A stretch of 64,000 bases of DNA, taken from the NCBI RefSeq assembly GCF_900184995.1, contig NZ_LT860099.1, positions 1 through 64,000 on the forward strand, written 5' to 3'. The first letter of the stretch is position 1; the number at the start of each line of letters is the position of its first letter. The DNA is from Konateibacter massiliensis (GTDB lineage: Bacteria; Bacillota; Clostridia; Lachnospirales; Lachnospiraceae). Both the position numbers and the translations under genes were made by a program. Of the stretch, positions 1 to 8,678 are shown piece by piece. The notes beneath the pieces were generated by a model that was not told the DNA's origin, did no database searches, and worked only from the letters and a program-made list of their open reading frames with translations.

Positions 1-1321
1 AAAAGGTCCGAAAGGAAGCATTCTGGGGCTGAATAGAAGTAGAACCATAGTGGAATGTAAATATATATGAAAAAGTTAATTACATTGATTTTAACGAAAA
101 TAGAAGTAGAACCATAGTGGAATGTAAATATATATTCGTAGCCAAAGGAGTTACGAGCGTATTAAAATAGAAGTAGAACCATAGTGGAATGTAAATTTTA
201 CTTCAATCTCGTTATTCAATGGACTTACTGCAATAGAAGTAGAACCATAGTGGAATGTAAATGCTATTCCATCGACAATAATTGCCTTATCGTATGATTA
301 TAGAAGTAGAACCATAGTGGAATGTAAATCAATATGCTCATGGATATGTGTATAGCAGTAAAAGAATAGAAGTAGAACCATAGTGGAATGTAAATTAGAA
401 ACGGCATTGCACTAGTAACAAGACAGCTTGTAATAGAAGTAGAACCATAGTGGAATGTAAATTGCCACGCTGATACACTGTTCAAAGCTCCTGTTTTATA
501 GAAGTAGAACCATAGTGGAATGTAAATATGGGAGCCAAAAACGCAGCCATTATGAGTGATAACATAGAAGTAGAACCATAGTGGAATGTAAATGGTAATA
601 TAGCTATTGATTGCAATATTAACCTCATCATAGAAGTAGAACCATAGTGGAATGTAAATGACTGACGAGTCGCGTGAAACCTTCAAGGTGCAGGGATAGA
701 AGTAGAACCATAGTGGAATGTAAATATAGGGGTAAGAGATGCGCCTCGGCATCGTCAGGCCTAATAGAAGTAGAACCATAGTGGAATGTAAATAAAATAG
801 AACAACTGCAAAAAATTGCAAATGCTTTATAGAAGTAGAACCATAGTGGAATGTAAATTTGAGTGAATATGCCTCCTTTTGTGCTATCCTTAACATAGAA
901 GTAGAACCATAGTGGAATGTAAATTGTGATGATGCAAAACAAGGACACTAATTATGTCCATAGAAGTAGAACCATAGTGGAATGTAAATTCACAAGCGTA
1001 TTGTTTTCAGTTTCCTTCTGCGTCTTATAGAAGTAGAACCATAGTGGAATGTAAATTTTACCAACGCCGTTGCGTATGTGCATCCGTATGCTTATAGAAG
1101 TAGAACCATAGTGGAATGTAAATACAGAAAGCGGACCGCGCCTTAAATGTGTTAGTTGCATAGAAGTAGAACTATAGTGGAATGTAAATGAAATATATGC
1201 ATTATTAGCATCTCTAACGTAAATTGATAGAAGTAGAACCATAGTGGAATGTAAATGATCCATGTAGCAGCTATACTTAATTCTGACATAAATAGAAGTA
1301 GAACCATAGTGGAATGCAAAC
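1..1321 (+). CRISPR. CRISPR array, distal part (20 clear repeats)
   Basis: Twenty 30-bp repeats begin at 33, 100, 167, 233, 300, 366, 433, 498, 564, 630, 696, 764, 829, 895, 960, 1027, 1094, 1160, 1227 and 1292. Each starts ATAGAAGTAGAACC and ends TGGAATGTAAAT. Spacers are 35-38 bp and all differ. Bases 1-32 look like the end of another spacer, so the array continues to the left. Repeat 18 (1160-1189) has one C-to-T change and repeat 20 (1292-1321) ends GCAAAC. Decay at the right end marks that end as the trailer, so the leader and transcription start lie left of the window and the array is read on the + strand. The ATGTAAAT 3' end resembles known type I-B repeats such as those of Listeria; the subtype is an inference because no cas gene is present here. 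Confidence 0.98.
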
Positions 1322-1357
1322 AAAAAATCATCTGAAATGTTTATTATAAATGATGAA

Positions 1358-1452
1358 ATAAAAGTAAAACCATAATGGAATGTACCTTATCAAAAAAATA
1401 CTGTATATGACAAAATAAAGATAATAAAATAACACCCTAATGAAATATAATT
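1358..1452 (+). repeat. Two decayed CRISPR repeats beyond the array end
   Basis: A recognisable but mutated repeat lies at 1358-1387 (ATAAAAGTAAAACCATAATG, then GAATGTACCT) after a 36-bp spacer-like gap. A more decayed one is at about 1423-1452 (its core reads ACCCTAATGAAATATAAT). Start-to-start spacing is 66 and then 65 bp, the same as in the intact array, so these are probably old repeat units eroded by mutation. From 1453 to about 1559 nothing further is recognisable. Confidence 0.7.
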
Positions 1453-1559
1453 CATAAAACAGAAAAGCTAAGCATGTGAAAAAATGTAATATTAGCCGAA
1501 TTCCCTTTGACTTAGCGTCTTAGCATCCCCCCATCCCCACAAATTTTCCCACTCCCACC

Positions 1560-1588
1560 TTGACAAAACCCAAATAAAGCAATATACT
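1560..1588 (+). promoter_or_regulatory. fabH promoter
   Basis: TTGACA (1560-1565), 17-bp spacer, TATACT (1583-1588): a near-consensus housekeeping promoter upstream of fabH. The palindrome at 1600-1612 lies at the predicted start site. Confidence 0.8.
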
Positions 1589-1599
1589 TATAAAAATAG

Positions 1600-1612
1600 T
1601 TTGATAATCAAA
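1600..1612 (+). promoter_or_regulatory. FabT-like operator upstream of fabH
   Basis: TTTGATAATCAAA has arms TTTGA/TCAAA and matches the FabT (MarR family) operator known from lactic acid bacteria. It overlaps the expected +1 of the fabH promoter, so a bound repressor would block initiation. The same motif precedes acpP (26481-26493) and fabD (27746-27758). Confidence 0.7.
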
Positions 1613-1676
1613 GTAAATTGAAATTACTACCTACATAAACATATAAACGCATAAACCGAAAGGAGCAACACCAAAC

Positions 1677-2636
1677 ATGGCAGCAAGAATCATAGGAACC
1701 GGGAGGGCACTCCCCGAACATGTCGTGACAAATGATTTTCTATCAACCATTGTTGATACCAATGATGAGTGGATTCGTGAAAGAACAGGTATCAGAGAGC
1801 GAAGAATTGCAAGAGAAGAGACGACAAGTTCATTAGCTGCAAATGCCGCGAAAAATGCCCTTGAAAATGCAGGGATTACAAATCTGGAAGTAGATTTAAT
1901 CATAGTAGCAACCTTCACACCGGATAACTATATGCCAAGTACAGCGTGCATGGTGCAACAGGAGATTGGAGCTGTAAATGCGGTATGCTTCGATATAAAC
2001 GCGGCATGTACCGGATTTTTGTATGCATTAAGCAGTGCCTATGCCTATATTCAGTCGGGTATGTGTAAACATGCATTGGTTATCGGAGCGGAAACCATAT
2101 CAAAGGTAATTGACTGGACCGATAGAGGAACCTGTATCCTGTTTGGAGATGGTGCAGGAGCAGTTGTACTTGAAGAAGATAAAACAGGAAAAATGACTTT
2201 TGTGCAAGGTTCGGACGGCAGCAGAGGCGAGGTATTAACCTGCAAAGGCAGAAACGCAAACAATCTGTTTACAGCGAAAGAGGAAGAGGAAACGGCCATC
2301 TATATGGAAGGGCAGGAAGTATTCAAATTTGCAGTGAAGAAGGTGCCTGAGTGTATCGAGCAGCTGATGGAGCAGACAAATAGCGATTATACTGATATTA
2401 AATATTTTTGTCTCCATCAGGCAAACAAAAGAATTATAAGCTCCGTGGCAAAACGCCTAAAGCAGCCGGAGGATAAATTCCCAGTAAATTTAGATAAGTA
2501 TGGAAATACATCGGCGGCAAGCATACCAATCCTTTTGGATGAGCTTTATCGCAGCGGGCAGATTGAAAAAGGAGATAAAATAATTGTTTCCGGCTTCGGC
2601 GGCGGTCTCACATGGGGTGCCGCGTTGATTGAGTAA
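1677..2636 (+). CDS. fabH: beta-ketoacyl-ACP synthase III
   Basis: This 319-residue protein has the usual FabH length. FabH condenses acetyl-CoA with malonyl-ACP to start type II fatty acid synthesis in the cytosol. The catalytic triad is visible: Cys111 in NAACTGFLYAL, His247 in CLHQANKR, Asn277 in YGNTSAASIP; GFGGGLTWGA lies near the C-terminus. The ATG at 1677 follows AAGGAG at 1660-1665. The gene stands alone, about 24 kb from the acpP-accDA operon, but has a matching promoter and FabT-like palindrome, so it is probably co-regulated with that operon. A structured repeat follows it. Confidence 0.96.
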   Translation: MAARIIGTGRALPEHVVTNDFLSTIVDTNDEWIRERTGIRERRIAREETTSSLAANAAKNALENAGITNLEVDLIIVATFTPDNYMPSTACMVQQEIGAVNAVCFDINAACTGFLYALSSAYAYIQSGMCKHALVIGAETISKVIDWTDRGTCILFGDGAGAVVLEEDKTGKMTFVQGSDGSRGEVLTCKGRNANNLFTAKEEEETAIYMEGQEVFKFAVKKVPECIEQLMEQTNSDYTDIKYFCLHQANKRIISSVAKRLKQPEDKFPVNLDKYGNTSAASIPILLDELYRSGQIEKGDKIIVSGFGGGLTWGAALIE

Positions 2637-2655
2637 AAGAGAGCATGACTTTTAG

Positions 2656-2869
2656 GAAATAGCATAAATAATTGTAACTGTTCAGGGCCAATCTCGAAAA
2701 CACGTAGTGTTTTCGAGATGTGACGTATCCGCCAAATAAATTTGATAAAGAGTATGCTTAGGAATGCGAGCATTCTACGCATATCTTCATCAAATTTGCT
2801 TGGCTCTGAACAGTTACAAATAATTTATAGAAAGCTGTAAATGATAAAGTGAAATACGCATAAATAATT
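2656..2869. repeat. Large nested-hairpin repeat element with flanking direct repeats
   Basis: A perfect 14-bp inverted repeat, TTGTAACTGTTCAG at 2672-2685 and its complement at 2806-2819, encloses two further hairpins. One is at about 2690-2722 (ATCTCGAAAACAC.. with ..GTTTTCGAGAT). The other is a long imperfect stem at about 2736-2796 (AAATTTGATAAAG.. with ..CTTCATCAAATTT). The block is flanked by an imperfect direct repeat, GAAATAGCATAAATAATT at 2656-2673 and GAAATACGCATAAATAATT at 2851-2869, which could be a target duplication. No ORF is present. A partial copy lies at 56896-56937. It resembles a non-autonomous mobile or REP-like element; it may also serve as the fabH terminator. Confidence 0.75.
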
Positions 2870-2922
2870 CCAAATATGGAACAATATATACCAATTATAA
2901 GATAGGAAGGGTATATAGTGCG

Positions 2923-4347
2923 ATGAACGAAAAAATAAGCAGCGAGCTTCAACTAAATATAAACAAGCTAAATCAGACACTGTTTGTGGATAAAAACTAT
3001 GATTTAAAATACCGCACCTTGTATGTGGGGGGGAAAGACGTCTGCATCTATTTTATTGACGGATTTCTGGATGACCACACAATGGAAAAACTGATGGAAA
3101 TTTTTATCAGAATTAGAAAAGAAGATATGCCGGAGGAGGCGCATGAGTTTTCCAAACGCTATATACCTTACGGTTCTGTAAATTTAACGGATGATTATGA
3201 GCAAATCACTACCTCAATTCTGTCAGGAATTTCTGCTTTGTTTATTGATGGCTATGCAAGGGCTTTTTTGCTGGACTGCAGAAACTATCCGATGCGAGGG
3301 GTAGAGGAACCGGAAAAGGACAGGGTGCTAAGGGGCTCAAGAGATGGCTTCGTTGAGACGGTAGCAATGAATACGGCGTTGATTAGACGTAGAATACGAT
3401 CGCCTGAATTGGTCATGGAAATGCTTATGGTTGGGGAAAGCTCTAAGACTACGGTGGTAATTGCCTATTTGGACAGCAGAGTGGACCATGAGTTTTTGGA
3501 TGAGCTTCGAAAAAGAATTGAGGATATTGAGGTAGATTCACTTACGATGAACAGTCAGAGTTTAGCGGAGTGTCTGTATCAGTATAGCTGGTATAATCCA
3601 TTTCCAAAATACAAATTTTCGGAGCGACCGGATACGGCAGCAGCTTGTATTTTAGAAGGAAATATTGTGATTTTGGTAGACAATTCGCCATCCGCGATGA
3701 TTACGCCGTCTTCTGTGTTTGACATTATTGAGGAAGCGGATGATTACTATTTTCCGCCCGTTACGGGAAGTTATTTGAGATTAACCAAGTTTCTTGTCAA
3801 TTTTGTCAGCCTAGCCTTGACTCCGGTTTGGCTTTTACTCATGCAAAATTCAGTTTTGGTGCCGGACTGGCTGCATTTTATTATGATACAGGAAACGGTT
3901 AATGTTCCGCTGATTTTCCAGTTTTTTATTTTGGAAATTGCCATTGACGGACTTCACCTTGCAGCAGTCAACACGCCGACTATGCTAAGCACGCCTTTGA
4001 GCATTATGGCGGCATTAGTTATGGGAGATTTGAGTGTATCCTCCGGCTGGTTTAATTCAGAGGTTATGCTTTATATGGCATTTGTGGCGATTGCAAACTA
4101 CTCTCAGCCAAACTTTGAGCTTGCGTATGCATTTAAGTTTATGCGAATGATTACATTGGTACTGACGGCGGTGTTCAATGTGTGGGGCTTTATTATCGGA
4201 TGGATTATCACGATATTGGCGATTGTGTTTAACAAGACGATTGCCGGAAAAAGCTATCTCTATCCTCTTTTTCCATTTAATCCGAGACAATTCCTCAAAC
4301 GCTTTATACGAGTGAGACTTCCTCATAATGATAAAGGTGTTCGATAA
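2923..4347 (+). CDS. GerA-family spore germination protein, SpoVAF-like
   Basis: The protein has 474 residues with a soluble N-terminal half (about 1-280) and a C-terminal half holding several membrane segments (about 285-455), the layout of GerA-family germinant receptor A subunits. Motifs RGSRDGFVE, NTALIRRRIR, YNPFPKYKFSERPDTAA and SPSAMITPSS recall SpoVAF, which works with the SpoVA calcium-dipicolinate channel in the inner spore membrane. The call of SpoVAF over GerAA is from remembered motif patterns. The ATG at 2923 follows AGGAAGGG. No spoVA genes are adjacent, which is atypical for spoVAF. Confidence 0.85.
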   Translation: MNEKISSELQLNINKLNQTLFVDKNYDLKYRTLYVGGKDVCIYFIDGFLDDHTMEKLMEIFIRIRKEDMPEEAHEFSKRYIPYGSVNLTDDYEQITTSILSGISALFIDGYARAFLLDCRNYPMRGVEEPEKDRVLRGSRDGFVETVAMNTALIRRRIRSPELVMEMLMVGESSKTTVVIAYLDSRVDHEFLDELRKRIEDIEVDSLTMNSQSLAECLYQYSWYNPFPKYKFSERPDTAAACILEGNIVILVDNSPSAMITPSSVFDIIEEADDYYFPPVTGSYLRLTKFLVNFVSLALTPVWLLLMQNSVLVPDWLHFIMIQETVNVPLIFQFFILEIAIDGLHLAAVNTPTMLSTPLSIMAALVMGDLSVSSGWFNSEVMLYMAFVAIANYSQPNFELAYAFKFMRMITLVLTAVFNVWGFIIGWIITILAIVFNKTIAGKSYLYPLFPFNPRQFLKRFIRVRLPHNDKGVR

Positions 4348-4403
4348 GGATTCGTGAAAAATAGTAGAAATATATAGAAAAATATGATATAGTCTTATTA
4401 GAA

Positions 4404-4430
4404 AACCGACAGCTCCTTCAGTTGTCGGTT
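4404..4430 (+). terminator. Stem-loop after the SpoVAF-like gene
   Basis: AACCGACAGCT, 5-nt loop, AGTTGTCGGTT forms an 11-bp stem with one G-U pair. The downstream T content is weak (CATATGTTTCATCG), so terminator function is uncertain. Confidence 0.45.
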
Positions 4431-4497
4431 CATATGTTTCATCGTTTCCTTTAATAAAAAAGCGACGGAGAACGACATCATGTTAGGAGGATGGTTT

Positions 4498-5373
4498 ATG
4501 CGTAATTTTGTGATAACAACCGATACAACATCAGATTTACCAAAAGACTATATGAAAGAGCATAATATAACGGTATTACCTTTGTCTTATATTTTGGAAG
4601 GAATTACCTACACGCAGGACAATGGATTGGAGTTTAAGGAATTTTATAATAAAATGAAAAACGGATCAATGCCGACGACCTCGCAGGTTAATCCGACTCA
4701 GGCAAAGGAAGTGTTTCAAAAGTTTTATGATGAGGGATATGATGTACTTCATATCGCATTTTCCTCAGCACTCAGCGGAAGCTATAACAGTGCGAGAATT
4801 GCGGCGGAGGAGATGCTGGAGGAGCATCCGGACTGTAAAATTGAAGTAATTGATTCGCTCTGTGCCTCGATGGGAGAGGGGCTTTTGATACATAAAGCTG
4901 TCTTGATGAAGGATGCAGGAAAATCCATCGATGAAATCGTGCAATGGATAGAGGAAAATAAATTACATGTGTGCCATAATTTTACACCACTTGATTTATT
5001 CCATCTGTATCGCGGCGGACGTGTTTCAAAGACGGCGGCAGTACTCGGAACCATGATTAATGTAAAGCCGATTCTTCATGTAGATAATGAAGGCCGTCTG
5101 GTTGCACTTAGCAAGGTGAGAGGAAGAAAGAAGTCTTTGATTACGCTGGTTGACAATATGGAACAGCAGATTGGCAGTTATATTGAGGAAAACAGGCGTG
5201 ACGGTGTGTTCATCGGTCACGGCGATGTTCCCGAGGATGCCCAGTTTGTGGCAGATTTAATAAAAGAAAGATTTGGAATAGAAGCTTTTGTGATTGATTA
5301 TGTAGGACCTGTAATCGGCGCCCACACAGGGCCGGGTATTCTGGCATTGTTTTTCATGGGAGAGACAAGATAA
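4498..5373 (+). CDS. DegV family fatty-acid-binding protein
   Basis: The protein has 291 residues from the ATG at 4498. An upstream in-frame ATG at 4480 is rejected because the ribosome binding site AGGAGG (4485-4490) lies inside that extension and sits 7 nt before 4498. The N-terminus FVITTDTTSDLP and the central SSALSGSYNSAR segment are typical of DegV proteins, which bind a fatty acid and, as FakB, present it to a fatty acid kinase for phosphorylation. No fakA is adjacent, and paralogues are common in Clostridia, so the exact ligand cannot be assigned. Confidence 0.92.
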   Translation: MRNFVITTDTTSDLPKDYMKEHNITVLPLSYILEGITYTQDNGLEFKEFYNKMKNGSMPTTSQVNPTQAKEVFQKFYDEGYDVLHIAFSSALSGSYNSARIAAEEMLEEHPDCKIEVIDSLCASMGEGLLIHKAVLMKDAGKSIDEIVQWIEENKLHVCHNFTPLDLFHLYRGGRVSKTAAVLGTMINVKPILHVDNEGRLVALSKVRGRKKSLITLVDNMEQQIGSYIEENRRDGVFIGHGDVPEDAQFVADLIKERFGIEAFVIDYVGPVIGAHTGPGILALFFMGETR

Positions 5374-5381
5374 CAAAGTAG

Positions 5382-5476
5382 AAGGAATTTCCTATAAGAT
5401 AAAAACGGCAGTCATTCAAGCAATTTTTTGCAAGAATGACTGCCGTTTTTTGTATCAGTATCATAGGAAGTTCCTT
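5382..5476. terminator. Bidirectional terminator with an outer inverted repeat
   Basis: The core stem AAAAACGGCAGTCATTC (5401-5417) pairs with GAATGACTGCCGTTTTT (5434-5450) and lies between convergent degV and pit, with A/T tracts suiting both directions. An outer pair, AAGGAATTTCCTAT (5382-5395) and ATAGGAAGTTCCTT (5463-5476), encloses it. The ATAGGAA/TTCCTAT palindrome recurs at several other gene ends in the window. Confidence 0.85.
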
Positions 5477-5493
5477 TGAATTTTCTATGTATA

Positions 5494-6483
5494 TTAGCGA
5501 ATAAAAAGATTAAGAACAGCGAAAATACCCGCTGAAATAATAATCGTAACCGGAATAGTAGTAAACCATGCATAAACCATTCTCTGAGCGGTACTCCATT
5601 TAACACCTTTAATACGAGAGGCTGCACCGACACCCATAATGGAAGAAGAGATAACATGGGTTGTACTTACCGGAAGACCAAAGTGTGTTGCGACCTGAAT
5701 AACCAAAGCGGAAGAGAGGTCGGCAGCAACAGCGTTTACCGGCTTTAATTTCATAATCTGAGTACCTACCGTTTTGATGATACGCCATCCGCCGATTGAG
5801 GTTCCGAGTGCCATTGCAAGTGCACAAGCAAACTGTACCCAGTGAGGAATTGTCATATCATTTTGGAAACCATGGGTTACCAAAGCCATTGTAATAATAC
5901 CCATTGATTTCTGCGCATCATTTGTACCGTGTGAAAACGCCTGCAAGGCAGCGGTAACAATTTGGAACCTGCGGAAACCAAAGTTTGCTTTTCCTAAGTT
6001 TGCTCCTTTAAATAACTTTTTAAATAATGTAAACATTAAAAAACCGGCTGAGAGAGCAATGATTGGAGAAACAAGAAGTGATGCAACGATTTTTCCAAGA
6101 CCGCCAAATTCGATTGCGGAAGCACCTGCATCGGCTAAAGCAGCACCTGCGAGAGAACCAATCAATGCATGGGAAGAACTGCTTGGGATACCAAAATACC
6201 AGGTAAACAGGTTCCACATAATTGCGGTAATCAGCGCGGCAATCATAACGGTAGTACCGTTTGCAATCAGCTCTAAGTCAACCACTTCTTTAGCGATTGT
6301 TTCTGCAACGCCGGTAGAAATAATTGCACCTAGAAAATTCATAATAGCAGCCATGATAATAGCATTTTTTAATGCCATCGCCTTTGTTGAAACTGCTGTT
6401 GCTATCGCATTGGCGGTATCATGAAAACCATTGATAAAGTCAAAGGTTAATGCGAGGAGAACAATTAATATAATAGCAACCAT
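5494..6483 (-). CDS. pit: PiT family inorganic phosphate transporter
   Basis: The protein has 329 residues with about ten hydrophobic segments. The PiT signature is near the N-terminus (DFINGFHDTANAIATAVST, about residues 15-33), with the related C-terminal segment LPVSTTHVISSSIMGVG. It is a low-affinity, ion-coupled phosphate (or metal-phosphate) permease of the cell membrane. It lies 9 nt downstream of a DUF47 gene, the usual two-gene pairing, so the two are co-transcribed from the 7.1-7.2 kb promoter. Confidence 0.95.
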   Translation of the reverse strand: MVAIILIVLLALTFDFINGFHDTANAIATAVSTKAMALKNAIIMAAIMNFLGAIISTGVAETIAKEVVDLELIANGTTVMIAALITAIMWNLFTWYFGIPSSSSHALIGSLAGAALADAGASAIEFGGLGKIVASLLVSPIIALSAGFLMFTLFKKLFKGANLGKANFGFRRFQIVTAALQAFSHGTNDAQKSMGIITMALVTHGFQNDMTIPHWVQFACALAMALGTSIGGWRIIKTVGTQIMKLKPVNAVAADLSSALVIQVATHFGLPVSTTHVISSSIMGVGAASRIKGVKWSTAQRMVYAWFTTIPVTIIISAGIFAVLNLFIR

Positions 6484-6492
6484 GTTATCCTC

Positions 6493-7107
6493 CTATATGT
6501 TTTTCATAACGATTGTATCCAGAGATTTCGCAACTAACTGACAGGCATCTACTGAACTTTCAAGCATTTCATAAATATCCTTGTATTGAATGATTTTAAT
6601 CGGATCACTATACTTTTTGAATAATTTACGGATAGCCTTACGCTCTGTCGTATCACAGATTTCCTCGTAAGATTTTACATTTACAGTATGTTCTTTGATG
6701 TTTTTGAACTGCTTAGATACCAGAAGGTCAATTGCGTGATATAGCTCCTCGGTACAGGAACCGATATATTTTCTGAATTCCTCCATGTATTCGTCAGCCT
6801 CTGTCAGACCATACATGTAGAAGTAAACAACAACCTCTTCCAGCTCATCGACAATATCATCCATTTTTTCAGCAAGTAACAAGATATCCTCATGCTCAAT
6901 CTGCGTGATAAAAGCATGATTTAATTCAACAATTGTCTCGTGAACAAGGGTGTCACCCTTTTTCTCAAAGTCCTTAATTTTTTCAGCAAAAACTTTTAAA
7001 TCAGTTAGTGAACGAAATTCGTATTTACTAAATGTAGCGCCGCACTCTTTCATGTTCTGTGCAATCTCAAGTAGTAATGTTAAAAGTTTATCTGGTTTGC
7101 GTTTCAT
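6493..7107 (-). CDS. DUF47 family PhoU-like protein, pit accessory
   Basis: This helical, charged protein has 204 residues from the ATG at 7107. A further upstream ATG at 7125 is less likely because GGAGG lies between the two, directly before the inner ATG. DUF47 proteins resemble PhoU and are usually encoded just before a pit gene, as here; they are thought to gate or regulate the transporter. Segments such as EKMDDIVDELEEVVVYFYMYG carry the acidic metal-binding style of the PhoU fold. Confidence 0.9.
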   Translation of the reverse strand: MKRKPDKLLTLLLEIAQNMKECGATFSKYEFRSLTDLKVFAEKIKDFEKKGDTLVHETIVELNHAFITQIEHEDILLLAEKMDDIVDELEEVVVYFYMYGLTEADEYMEEFRKYIGSCTEELYHAIDLLVSKQFKNIKEHTVNVKSYEEICDTTERKAIRKLFKKYSDPIKIIQYKDIYEMLESSVDACQLVAKSLDTIVMKNI

Positions 7108-7174
7108 TTTTTCCTCCAGTTTCATCGTATCCGGAGCTATGTAACAATAGCGTGCGGACGTATTTGTTGTTCTT

Positions 7175-7204
7175 TTTATATGTGTTTTTTAGACAATTAG
7201 GCAA
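7175..7204 (-). promoter_or_regulatory. Candidate promoter of the DUF47-pit operon
   Basis: On the minus strand, TTGCCT (7199-7204) and TATAAA (7175-7180) are separated by 18 bp. The match is moderate and is the best candidate in the 200-bp gap. Confidence 0.5.
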
Positions 7205-7344
7205 AAGACACCCGATTAATTTTATCATAAAATAAAAATTAATTCAATCGTAGTTATGTAAAATTTATGTTATGTTTTTGTAAGAAAAATTTGGAAAAAA
7301 TCTGAAAAATTACAAGAAAATATGAGCTCAATTTCTTATCACCT

Positions 7345-7379
7345 CAAAAAAGAGTGCCCCCAAGACGGAACACTCTTTT
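7345..7379 (-). terminator. Terminator of the cotJ operon
   Basis: On the minus strand, AAAAGAGTG pairs with CACTCTTTTTT around a short G/C-rich loop, ending in a T run. It sits just after cotJC. Confidence 0.8.
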
Positions 7380-7390
7380 GATAAAGCAAA

Positions 7391-7996
7391 CTATTTCTTA
7401 CACGTATCAAAGGCTGGGTTAAAGGCATAGAAGTTTTTAGAGTCAAGATGCTCCTGAACAATCCGAAGACCTTCGCCGAAACGTTGAAAGTGAACGATTT
7501 CTCTTTCACGTAAGAAACGAATCGGGTCACAGACTTCCGGGTCATGTATCAGCCTTAAAATGTTATCATAGGTGCTTCTGGCTTTTTGCTCGGCTGCCAT
7601 ATCCTCCACCAAATCGGTAATCGGATCTCCTTTTGACTGGAAATAGGTAACCGTGAAAGGATTTCCGCCGGCAGACTGCGGGTAAAGGCCGAGAGTATGA
7701 TCGACATAATATTTGTCAAAACCGCTCGCTTTAATTTCGTCAATGGTTAAGTCCTTTGTAAGCTGATAAACAATTGCACAAATCATTTCCATATGTGCCA
7801 TTTCCTCTGTTCCAATATCTGTAAGCAATCCGCTTACATTGTTATAAGGCATTGTGTACCGCTGGGAGAGATATCGCTGGGAGGCAGCTAATTCTCCGTC
7901 AGGACCGCCAAATTGGGTAATGATAATCTGTGCCAGCTTTGCGTTTGTCTTTGTGATGTTTACGGGGTACTGCAATCGTTTCTCATAATTCCACAT
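7391..7996 (-). CDS. cotJC: Spore coat protein CotJC, manganese catalase family
   Basis: The protein has 201 residues and belongs to the ferritin-like manganese catalase family. Likely di-metal ligands are Glu35 in GELAASQRY, Glu64/Glu65 and His68 in TEEMAHMEM, and the later E and H of AEQKAR and EREIVHFQRF. In Bacillus CotJC is an inner coat component made in the mother cell, and related proteins have catalase activity. It is last of cotJABC, 3 nt after cotJB. Confidence 0.95.
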   Translation of the reverse strand: MWNYEKRLQYPVNITKTNAKLAQIIITQFGGPDGELAASQRYLSQRYTMPYNNVSGLLTDIGTEEMAHMEMICAIVYQLTKDLTIDEIKASGFDKYYVDHTLGLYPQSAGGNPFTVTYFQSKGDPITDLVEDMAAEQKARSTYDNILRLIHDPEVCDPIRFLREREIVHFQRFGEGLRIVQEHLDSKNFYAFNPAFDTCKK

Positions 7997-7999
7997 TTA

Positions 8000-8266
8000 T
8001 TAATAACCTCCTTCCCAAGGCATTGGATTGCAAGCCCACTCCCATTTTTGCGACGGAAGAACACTGTCGATGGTCAAAGGGCCAAAGCACTGGGAATGTT
8101 TTTCAAGTAAACTCTGCCTAACCGGAATTAGTTCGTTGATGTATTTTAGCGCAGTTTCATCCATTGGGTGGGTATCCAAATATAGGGTAGCCTCCACAAT
8201 TCCAAAGCTCACCATACTTATTTTGTGCATTAAGCTTCTTCTATCTACATTTGTCATATTGTTCAT
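8000..8266 (-). CDS. cotJB: Spore coat protein CotJB
   Basis: This small protein has 88 residues and matches the CotJB family, including the LYLDTHPMDETAL segment and the C-terminal WEWACNPMPWEGGY. It is required with CotJA and CotJC for coat assembly in Bacillus. It is the middle gene, 1 nt after cotJA and 3 nt before cotJC, so translation is probably coupled. Confidence 0.92.
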   Translation of the reverse strand: MNNMTNVDRRSLMHKISMVSFGIVEATLYLDTHPMDETALKYINELIPVRQSLLEKHSQCFGPLTIDSVLPSQKWEWACNPMPWEGGY

Positions 8267-8267
8267 C

Positions 8268-8519
8268 TTAGCAACACCTACTTCCTAAGAAAGGTTTGTT
8301 CAACTCTGGGAAAATAGTGCCAACTTCCAGTCCCTTTTCTAAATCATATATTTTATCCCAGTGCTGCCAAGGAACGTAGCACATGCCTACTGCAAGATTC
8401 TCCAAACAATCACGCGTGGGCATAACGGTGGAGGGGCTCATTTTTTGTCTGTATCCGCAGCCACAGGACGGGTTTGCGGTTCTAGGGTTTAGACATGACT
8501 GTCTATTATTGTTATCCAA
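8268..8519 (-). CDS. cotJA: Spore coat-associated protein CotJA
   Basis: The protein has 83 residues and carries the CotJA core VGMCYVPWQHWD followed by GTIFPELNKPF. The N-terminus is Cys/Asn-rich and the protein ends in CC. It is first of the cotJ operon. A CATAAAAT sequence in the upstream minus strand resembles a sigma-E -10 element, consistent with mother-cell expression, but no convincing -35 was found. Confidence 0.92.
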   Translation of the reverse strand: MDNNNRQSCLNPRTANPSCGCGYRQKMSPSTVMPTRDCLENLAVGMCYVPWQHWDKIYDLEKGLEVGTIFPELNKPFLGSRCC

Positions 8520-8608
8520 AATAAAACTCCTTATTTGTTTATTTAGTCTTATTTTATGTGGTGATTAAAAAATGGTTAATAAAAGATGAGAGAAATGAAG
8601 AAATAAAA

Positions 8609-8636
8609 TTGACTATCGCAAAAAAAATGATAGAAT
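8609..8636 (+). promoter_or_regulatory. Promoter of the GDPD-vanZ-MATE operon
   Basis: TTGACT (8609-8614), 16-bp spacer, TAGAAT (8631-8636), about 40 nt before the first gene and divergent from cotJA. Confidence 0.7.
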
Positions 8637-8678
8637 ATAGGAAGAGAGAAAAATCCTATAAAGCTGTGAGAATATAAT

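Noticed and set aside
264-1323. Long minus-strand reading frames across the CRISPR array with repeating IYIPLWFYFY/FTFHYGSTS peptides
   Set aside because: They are translations of the CRISPR repeats, which happen to lack stops; spacing and identity are those of a CRISPR array.
4480-4497. Upstream ATG for degV
   Set aside because: The AGGAGG ribosome binding site is inside this extension, so the start is 4498.
8520-8600. Sigma-E promoter for cotJ
   Set aside because: A CATAAAAT -10-like sequence is present, but no convincing -35 at the right distance, so it is not listed as a feature.
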